Below are positions 31,972-37,537 of a stretch of 37,537 bases of DNA, piece by piece. Origin of the DNA: Micavibrio sp. UBA7689. GTDB lineage: Bacteria; Pseudomonadota; Alphaproteobacteria; Micavibrionales; Micavibrionaceae. A model generated the notes under the pieces. It had not been told where the DNA came from. It did not search any database and saw nothing but the letters and a program-made list of their open reading frames with translations. The position numbers and the translations under genes are program-made. Positions within the stretch are counted from its first letter, which is position 1. Every line of letters begins with the position of its first letter. The stretch spans positions 1-37,537 of the forward strand of contig DLGR01000031.1 of assembly GCA_002482805.1 (NCBI GenBank). The letters run 5' to 3'.

Positions 31972-34236
31972 ATGACTCGTTCACGCTTTTTCATAATTTT
32001 TCTTTTTGCGCTCGTGCTTAATGCTTCCGCTTTCGCTGCCGAAGTTCTTCGCGAGATCCGCGTTAACGGCGCTCAGCGTATCGAGCCTGCAACCATCCTT
32101 ACATATTTGAATATTCCGACCGGTCAGCCTTTGACCGAAGATGTCATGAATGAAGGTTTGAAAAACCTGTTTTCGACCGGCTTGTTTGCCGACGTGAAAA
32201 TCAAGCAGCAAGGCGGCATCATGCTCGTTGATGTTGTCGAGAATCCGATCATTAACGAAATCGCGTTTGAAGGTAACGATCGTCTCGAAGATGATGAGTT
32301 GATGTCTGAAATTTCTCTGCGCCCGCGTCAGGTTTACACCAAAACCAAAGTCCAGAACGATGTTTCCCGCGTGTATCAGTTGTATCAACGTGACGGACGT
32401 TTTGCCGTCAACGTCGAGCCCAAAATTATCGAGCTCGATCAGAACCGCGTTAACCTCGTCTTTGAAATTGTCGAGGGTGATGTTACCGCGATCAAGGGCA
32501 TCAAATTCGTCGGCAATAAACAATTCGATGATGACGCCCTGCGCGCCGAGCTGTCCACCAAGGAAGAACGCTGGTACCGTTTCTTCTCCTCGGACGATCG
32601 CTATGACGAAGACCGCGTGAAGTTTGACGAAGAACTTCTGCGCCGCTTTTATCTGCGCAACGGTTATGCTGATTTCCGCGTGATCAGCTCCAACGCCGAA
32701 CTTTCCGAAGACAAGGAAGATTTCTACCTCACGTTTACGGTGGAAGAGGGCCCGCGTTACAAAATCGGTTCGATCGGTATCAATTCTGATTTACGGGGTT
32801 TTGACGGGACGCCTTTGAAAGACGCCATCACCTTCCTGCCGGGCGAATGGTATGACGCCGACGAAGTCGAAGCGAGTGTGGAAGCCATGTCCACCCAGTT
32901 GGGCGACGTTCAATATGCTTTTGCCGACATTGATCCGCAGGTCAACCGCAACGCGGCCGACAATTCCGTCGATATCGTGTTCAATATCGGTGAAAGCCCA
33001 CGAGTGTTCGTCGAACGTATCGACATCCACGGCAACGTCCGCACCATCGATAAAGTCATTCGCCGCGAAATCCTGTTGGTCGAAGGCGACCCCTTCAGCA
33101 AATCCAAGCTGGCGAAATCCGAACAGAATTTGCGCGACCTGAACTTCTTTGAGAACGTTGTTATTAAAAACCTGCAAGGTAGCGCGCCCGATAAAACAGT
33201 TGTCGATATCGAGGTTGTGGAGCAATCCACGGGCGAACTTTCCATCGGTGCCGGTTTCTCGACGCAAGACGGTCCTTTGGCCGACCTTCGTATCCGCGAA
33301 CGTAACCTGCTCGGCAAAGGCCAAGACCTGACCTTCGCCACCACGCTGGCCGGTAAGCGCACTGAATTCGACGCTTCGTTCACGGAGCCTTACTTCCTCG
33401 ACCGTGACCTGTCCGCTGGTGTGGACGCGTTCCACATCACCCGCGACTGGCAGGACGAATCCTCGTTCGACCAGAAACGTACGGGCGGTGCCTTGCGCAT
33501 GGGCTATCCGTTGTCTGAAAAATGGCGTCAGGGTTTGAAATACCGCTTCGAACAAAACGAAGTTTATAACGTGGATGATGATGCATCGCGCTTCATTATT
33601 GATCAGGAAGGCAAGCGCAGCACTTCTGCTGTTTCGCAACGCCTGACCTATGATGACCGTGACTCGACATTATTCCCGACCGACGGTTTGTATTCGTGGC
33701 TAGACCTTGAATATGCGGGTATAGGCGGCGATGCGAATTATGTGTCCGGTGATATCGGTTCCAGCTATTTCATTCCCGTGTACGAGAAGAGCGTTATCTT
33801 TAACATTCTGGGTGAAGTCGGCGCGATTCAGGGTATGGGTAGCGAAGATGTTGAAATCAACGAGCGCTTTATGCTCGGCGGCAACAATTTGCGCGGCTTT
33901 GAAAAGGGCGGCCTTGGCCCCCGTGATATTTTCACGGATGACGCGCTGGGCGGTAATTTGTACTACCGCGGCTCCGCCGAACTGACATTCCCGATCGGCC
34001 TGCCGGAAGAGATGGGTATCGCCGGTCACGCCTTCACCGATTTCGGATCGTTGTGGGATGTGGATGAAACGGGTCCCGAAGTGGTGGACGAGAATTCCAT
34101 CCGCGCCGCGGCCGGTCTGGGTATTTCCTGGAGATCGCCTATGGGTCCGGTCCGCGTAGACTTCGCGATGCCGTACATCAAGGAAGATTTCGATCAGGAA
34201 GAAAATTTCCGCTTTAGCTTTGGAACAAGGTTCTAG
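31972..34236 (+). CDS. bamA: Outer membrane protein assembly factor BamA
   Basis: This is the core of the BAM machine that inserts beta-barrel proteins into the outer membrane. The ATG at 31972 gives 754 residues with a signal peptide (MTRSRFFIIFLFALVLNASA, cleavage near AFA-AE). A second ATG at 31960 has AGGA directly against it; the 31972 ATG has that AGGA 12 bases away, so the choice is not certain. Five POTRA domains (about residues 24-425) are followed by a 16-strand barrel with LRGFEKGGLGPRD, MGPVRVDFAMPY, and a final aromatic residue (SFGTRF) recognised by BAM. It lies between rseP and skp, the standard order. Confidence 0.96.
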   Translation: MTRSRFFIIFLFALVLNASAFAAEVLREIRVNGAQRIEPATILTYLNIPTGQPLTEDVMNEGLKNLFSTGLFADVKIKQQGGIMLVDVVENPIINEIAFEGNDRLEDDELMSEISLRPRQVYTKTKVQNDVSRVYQLYQRDGRFAVNVEPKIIELDQNRVNLVFEIVEGDVTAIKGIKFVGNKQFDDDALRAELSTKEERWYRFFSSDDRYDEDRVKFDEELLRRFYLRNGYADFRVISSNAELSEDKEDFYLTFTVEEGPRYKIGSIGINSDLRGFDGTPLKDAITFLPGEWYDADEVEASVEAMSTQLGDVQYAFADIDPQVNRNAADNSVDIVFNIGESPRVFVERIDIHGNVRTIDKVIRREILLVEGDPFSKSKLAKSEQNLRDLNFFENVVIKNLQGSAPDKTVVDIEVVEQSTGELSIGAGFSTQDGPLADLRIRERNLLGKGQDLTFATTLAGKRTEFDASFTEPYFLDRDLSAGVDAFHITRDWQDESSFDQKRTGGALRMGYPLSEKWRQGLKYRFEQNEVYNVDDDASRFIIDQEGKRSTSAVSQRLTYDDRDSTLFPTDGLYSWLDLEYAGIGGDANYVSGDIGSSYFIPVYEKSVIFNILGEVGAIQGMGSEDVEINERFMLGGNNLRGFEKGGLGPRDIFTDDALGGNLYYRGSAELTFPIGLPEEMGIAGHAFTDFGSLWDVDETGPEVVDENSIRAAAGLGISWRSPMGPVRVDFAMPYIKEDFDQEENFRFSFGTRF

Positions 34237-34273
34237 GCCAGCGTTCAACCGTAATTTTTAAGGAGTATTCGAG

Positions 34274-34816
34274 ATGTTTCAACGCGCCCTGTTTTTGACC
34301 CTGCTGGTAATGGCTTTTGCCGTCGGCGGTCCATCCGTCACTCACGCGGCCAGCCCGACTATCGCCATGGTGGACGTGGATAAGATTTTGGCGGAATCCA
34401 AAGCGGCGAAAAGTCTGCAAACACAGATCCAAGCCAAAAAAGACACTTTTCAAAAAGAGTTTGCCGCCAAGGAAAAAGAACTGAAGACCACGGAGACGAG
34501 CCTCTTGGCCGAACAGGGGAAAATTCCCGCCGAAGATTTCAACAAAAAGCGCAAAGCCTATGAAGAAAAAATCATCGAGACGCAAAAGCTTTTCAAAAAG
34601 CGCCGCAACTCTCTTGATGAGGGTTTGAACAAGGCCATGCAGGAACTGCGCAAAAATATCGTCGAAGCTTCTGCGGGTATCGCAGATGAAAAAGGCTATG
34701 ACATCGTTTTGACCCGTGAAAGCGTTCTTCTGGCCGAAAAGAGCCTCGACATCACGGACGATGTTCTCAAGGCACTTGATGCCAAGCTTGCCGACATCAA
34801 GCTTCAGGTTGAATAG
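34274..34816 (+). CDS. skp: OmpH/Skp-family periplasmic chaperone
   Basis: This 180-residue periplasmic chaperone holds unfolded outer-membrane proteins before delivery to BAM. A signal peptide (residues 1-26, ending THAA) is followed by IAMVDVDKIL and long coiled-coil arms rich in Lys, Glu and Gln (about residues 40-140), then the C-terminal strand KGYDIVLTRESVLLAEKSLD. AAGGAG lies 8 bases before the ATG. Gene order with bamA upstream and lpxD downstream is standard. Confidence 0.94.
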   Translation: MFQRALFLTLLVMAFAVGGPSVTHAASPTIAMVDVDKILAESKAAKSLQTQIQAKKDTFQKEFAAKEKELKTTETSLLAEQGKIPAEDFNKKRKAYEEKIIETQKLFKKRRNSLDEGLNKAMQELRKNIVEASAGIADEKGYDIVLTRESVLLAEKSLDITDDVLKALDAKLADIKLQVE

Positions 34817-34848
34817 ACTGCTTAGAGTTAGAAAAGCGGGCGGATATT

Positions 34849-35874
34849 GTGGCTGATCCACGGTTCTTCAAAAAACAACCACCCCAATCCCTTGCGGATT
34901 TGGCCGCCATCGCAGGCGGCACATTGGTCGAAGCTGCAAATCCGAAATTGATGATAGACGATGTTGCGCCGCTCGATGCCGCGGGTGCAAGTCACATCAG
35001 CTTTCTCGATAATATCCGCTATAAAGAATCTTTTATTAATTCAAAGGCGGGGGCGTGCATCGTTTCCGAAGCGATGGCCTCGTTCGCGCCAAAGGGTATG
35101 GGGATTATTGTCTGCAAATCGCCCTATAAATCCTATGCGCTCGTTGCGCAAGCTTACTATCCCGATTCTTACCCGAAATCCCACATTTCCGGTTCTTCCC
35201 ATATCGATGAATCCGTTTTCGTCGGCGAGGGATGCACGATAGAAGCGGGCGTAGTTATCAAGGCCGGTGCCAAAATCGGCAACGGTGTCTGGATTGAAGC
35301 GAACGCTGTCATCGGCGACGGCGTCGTCATCGGTGCGAAATCGCGTATCGGCGCCAACGCCACCGTTTCACATGCGGAGATAGGCGAAGCGACGCGTCTG
35401 TATCCGGGTGTGCGCGTGGGGCAGGATGGTTTCGGTTTTGCCATCGATCCTGCGGGCCATGTGAAGGTGCCGCAACTGGGACGCGTCATCATCGGCGACC
35501 ATGTCGAGATCGGCGCCAATTCCTGCATCGACCGCGGGGCGGGGCCGGACACTGTTATAGGCTCGGGCACGTGGATAGATAATCTGGTCCAAATTGGACA
35601 TAATGTTAAAATCGGTCGCGGCTGTGTTCTCATCGCTCAATGCGGCGTTGCGGGCAGCACCGTGCTAGAAGATTATGCGGTTTTGGCCGCCCAAGCGGGC
35701 GTTGCCGGTCATTTGAAGATCGGTAAAGGCGCCCAAATCGGTGCCAAAGCTGGTGTTATGAAGGATGTACCGGCGGGTGAACAGCAACTGGGCGCGCCCG
35801 CTATGCCGGTCAAGGAATTCATGCGTCAGGTCATAGCGCTGAAACGCTTGACCAACAGGCAAAAAAGCGAATAA
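34849..35874 (+). CDS. lpxD: UDP-3-O-(3-hydroxyacyl)glucosamine N-acyltransferase
   Basis: This enzyme adds the second 3-hydroxyacyl chain in lipid A synthesis, using acyl-ACP. It begins with GTG and has 341 residues. An N-terminal uridine-binding domain (residues 1-105) is followed by left-handed beta-helix hexapeptide repeats (about 115-300). The catalytic His is H251 in NLVQIGHNVKIG. The C-terminal helix reads MPVKEFMRQVIALKRL. It lies 32 bases after skp and 12 bases before fabZ. Confidence 0.97.
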   Translation: MADPRFFKKQPPQSLADLAAIAGGTLVEAANPKLMIDDVAPLDAAGASHISFLDNIRYKESFINSKAGACIVSEAMASFAPKGMGIIVCKSPYKSYALVAQAYYPDSYPKSHISGSSHIDESVFVGEGCTIEAGVVIKAGAKIGNGVWIEANAVIGDGVVIGAKSRIGANATVSHAEIGEATRLYPGVRVGQDGFGFAIDPAGHVKVPQLGRVIIGDHVEIGANSCIDRGAGPDTVIGSGTWIDNLVQIGHNVKIGRGCVLIAQCGVAGSTVLEDYAVLAAQAGVAGHLKIGKGAQIGAKAGVMKDVPAGEQQLGAPAMPVKEFMRQVIALKRLTNRQKSE

Positions 35875-35886
35875 AAACAGGTGGTC

Positions 35887-36354
35887 ATGAGCGAAGCAGA
35901 TACCAAAGTAGATATCGTTGCGGTGATGGAGATGATTCCCCATCGCTATCCCATTTTGCTGGTCGATCGCATTCTTGAATTCGTGCCCGGCGAACGCGCT
36001 GTCGGTTTGAAAAATGTCACGTTTAACGAACCGCATTTTCAAGGGCATTTCCCCGGATGGCCAGTGATGCCCGGCGTTCTTATTGTCGAGGCTATGGCGC
36101 AAACATCTGCCTGTCTGGTTGTTAAGACTTTGGGCGACGAAGCCAAAGGTAAAGTCGTGTATTTCATGAGCATTGAAGAAGCCAAATTCCGTCGCCCCGT
36201 CACACCGGGCGATGCACTTCACATCCATGTCGAAAAGATCCAGAACCGCAAGAATGTCTGGAAATTCAACGGCAAAGCGATGGTTGGTGATGTGGTCTGT
36301 GCTGAAGCCGTGTTCTCGGCCATGATCATGGACCAGACTTCCAAGCCTATATAG
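35887..36354 (+). CDS. fabZ: 3-hydroxyacyl-[ACP] dehydratase FabZ
   Basis: This enzyme dehydrates 3-hydroxyacyl-ACP in fatty acid elongation and so competes with LpxA and LpxD for the same substrates. The ATG at 35887 follows an AGGTGG and gives 155 residues; a GTG at 35881 would add two. The hot-dog fold motif PHFQGHFPGWPVMPGVLIVE contains the catalytic H54 and E68. PHRYPILLVDRIL is the N-terminal signature. It lies between lpxD and lpxA, as in most Gram-negatives. Confidence 0.97.
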   Translation: MSEADTKVDIVAVMEMIPHRYPILLVDRILEFVPGERAVGLKNVTFNEPHFQGHFPGWPVMPGVLIVEAMAQTSACLVVKTLGDEAKGKVVYFMSIEEAKFRRPVTPGDALHIHVEKIQNRKNVWKFNGKAMVGDVVCAEAVFSAMIMDQTSKPI

Positions 36355-36382
36355 CTGTAACACCCTGAAAGATTGTGTGATT

Positions 36383-36396
36383 TGTGGCTTGCCACA
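36383..36396. repeat. Inverted repeat TGTGGC-TT-GCCACA upstream of lpxA
   Basis: A perfect 6-bp inverted repeat with a 2-base centre lies 20 bases before the lpxA ATG. It overlaps a weak promoter-like pair (TTGTGG 36382-36387, TATGTC 36405-36410, 17-base spacer) and could be an operator, but its length is also compatible with chance. Confidence 0.25.
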
Positions 36397-36416
36397 CGCC
36401 TTGGTATGTCTTGAGC

Positions 36417-37217
36417 ATGAGTAATATTCACGCCACAGCTATCGTCGATCCCAAAGCCAAAATCGGAGCCAATGTTTCGATCGGGCCTTACTGCGTTATC
36501 GGCCCCAATGTTACGCTCAAAGACGGCGTGGAATTGAAGGCGCATGTTGTGGTGGACGGTCACACGACCATCGGTGAAAACACGCGTGTGTTTCCTTTTG
36601 CGTCGCTCGGCTCCGCGCCGCAGGATTTGAAATATCACGGCGAGCCATCCGAACTTATCATCGGCAAGAATAACACGATCCGCGAACATGCCACCATGAA
36701 CCCCGGTACCGAAGGCGGCGGGATGAAAACCACCGTCGGCGACGACGGATTGTTCATGGTCGGAATTCATGTGGCGCATGATTGCAAAATCGGCAACCGT
36801 GTCATCATGGCCAACAATGCCACGCTCGGCGGTCATGTTCATGTGGGAGACCATGTTCTTATCGGCGGTCTGGCCGCTGTACATCAATTTATTCGCATCG
36901 GCGCGTTCGCTGTTATCGGCGGCATGTCGGGCGTCGAGAGCGATGTCATTCCGTATGGACGTGTCAAAGGCGAACGCGCACATCTGGCAGGTTTGAACCT
37001 GGTCGGGCTGGAGCGCGGCGGTGTGGAAAAAGACAATGTCAAAGCCCTGCAAAAGGCCATGAAGAATCTTTTCGAAGGCGAAGGCACGATGGAACAACGC
37101 ATCGAACAAATGTCTGCCGAATATGCGAATGACAAGATGGTTATGCAGATGATCGAATTCGCCCGCACCAAAGAACGCTTCGGGCTTTGTGGTCCCGAAC
37201 CGCGCAAAGCGGCGTAG
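36417..37217 (+). CDS. lpxA: UDP-N-acetylglucosamine O-acyltransferase
   Basis: This enzyme starts lipid A synthesis by moving a 3-hydroxyacyl chain from ACP to the 3-position of UDP-GlcNAc. The ATG at 36417 gives 266 residues. Left-handed beta-helix repeats start at IHATAIVDPKAKIGANV; the catalytic His is H121 in GIHVAHDCKIGN. The substrate-loop motif usually read as (Q/I)GNxA is KGERAHLAGLN here. The C-terminal part is helical. The start has no strong ribosome site. lpxI follows after 6 bases. Confidence 0.96.
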   Translation: MSNIHATAIVDPKAKIGANVSIGPYCVIGPNVTLKDGVELKAHVVVDGHTTIGENTRVFPFASLGSAPQDLKYHGEPSELIIGKNNTIREHATMNPGTEGGGMKTTVGDDGLFMVGIHVAHDCKIGNRVIMANNATLGGHVHVGDHVLIGGLAAVHQFIRIGAFAVIGGMSGVESDVIPYGRVKGERAHLAGLNLVGLERGGVEKDNVKALQKAMKNLFEGEGTMEQRIEQMSAEYANDKMVMQMIEFARTKERFGLCGPEPRKAA

Positions 37218-37223
37218 AGCATC

Positions 37224-37537
37224 ATGCCCGCGCTTCCTGCCAGATTGGGCGTTGTCGCGGGCGGCGGAAAGCTGCCGTCCAAACTTCTCGAATTTTGCGA
37301 CGCGCGCAAAATCCAGACCTTCATAATTGGCTTTGAAAACCATACTGATTTGAATTTGCTCGACGCGCGGAGCTATTCGCTTGTGCGCCTTGGTGCGGGC
37401 GGTGCGATGGTGCGGATGTTCAAGGAGAAGGGGTTTAAAGATCTCGTGGTGATCGGCTCTGTAAGGCGTCCCAATCTTTGGGAAATGCGTCCCGATCTTT
37501 ACACGATGAATTTCTTCCGAAAACTTGGTTTCAAAGC
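37224..37537 (+). CDS. lpxI: UDP-2,3-diacylglucosamine pyrophosphatase LpxI (3' truncated)
   Basis: The frame from ATG at 37224 stays open to the right edge (104 full codons). It encodes LGVVAGGGKLPSKLLEFC, a domain with VIGSVRRPNLWEMRPDL, and other features of the LpxI (DUF1009) family, which replaces LpxH in Alphaproteobacteria and cleaves UDP-diacylglucosamine to lipid X. The typical protein is about 270-285 residues, so more than half lies outside the window. It is 6 bases after lpxA, and lpxB is expected next. Confidence 0.92.
   Translation, partial: MPALPARLGVVAGGGKLPSKLLEFCDARKIQTFIIGFENHTDLNLLDARSYSLVRLGAGGAMVRMFKEKGFKDLVVIGSVRRPNLWEMRPDLYTMNFFRKLGFK

Noticed and set aside
36219..37343. 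374-codon open frame on the minus strand
   Set aside because: It runs antisense through lpxA, with parts of fabZ and lpxI; all three sense proteins are unambiguous.
1..37537. tRNA, rRNA, CRISPR, insertion sequence or prophage
   Set aside because: Reading through the few intergenic regions (all under 240 bases) showed no cloverleaf, repeat array, transposase or integrase; coding genes fill the rest.

Overview
The window looks like a chromosomal housekeeping region of a Gram-negative alphaproteobacterium. The evidence is the gene order (nuo genes, birA, coaX, RNase J, a DUF1467 protein, proS, lolCD, dnaE, then rpsB-tsf-pyrH-frr-uppS-cdsA-dxr-rseP-bamA-skp-lpxD-fabZ-lpxA-lpxI), the alphaproteobacterial style of the proteins, and a full outer-membrane/lipid A assembly set. 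A lineage near Micavibrionales or Rhodospirillales is possible, but I cannot fix it from sequence alone. Almost every gene is on the + strand, and many are joined by ATGA or 4-29 nt overlaps.

Region 1 (1-4489): the 3' part of nuoG, a MazG-like NTP pyrophosphohydrolase inserted between nuoG and nuoH, then nuoH, nuoI and an RsuA-type pseudouridine synthase. Region 2 (4490-6440) is an accessory island that splits the nuo cluster between nuoI and nuoJ. It holds two small hypothetical genes that may be paralogs, a DUF378 membrane protein on the minus strand, a PagL-type lipid A deacylase on the minus strand, near-identical bidirectional terminators and a structured leader. Region 3 (6441-13879): nuoJKLMN, birA and coaX.

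Region 4 (13886-24205): RNase J, a DUF1467 membrane protein, a periplasmic protein of unknown function, a prolyl-tRNA synthetase of the archaeal/eukaryotic type where the short bacterial type is expected, the lolCD lipoprotein exporter, dnaE, and an acyltransferase-3 family gene. Region 5 (24202-24629): a small minus-strand gene and the rpsB promoter/leader. Region 6 (24630-37537): translation genes (rpsB, tsf, pyrH, frr), then isoprenoid and phospholipid genes (uppS, cdsA, dxr), the site-2 protease rseP, outer-membrane protein assembly (bamA, skp), and lipid A synthesis (lpxD, fabZ, lpxA, start of lpxI), which runs off the right edge.

The genes cover energy conservation (complex I), cofactor supply (biotin attachment, CoA), RNA turnover, translation, replication, and envelope building. 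PagL in the island would act on the lipid A whose synthesis starts at the right end. I found no CRISPR array, transposon, tRNA, rRNA or phage gene, and nothing that clearly is a new multi-gene system. The most unusual points are the archaeal-type ProRS in a bacterial gene order, the split nuo cluster with its accessory genes, and the NTP pyrophosphohydrolase coupled to complex I genes.
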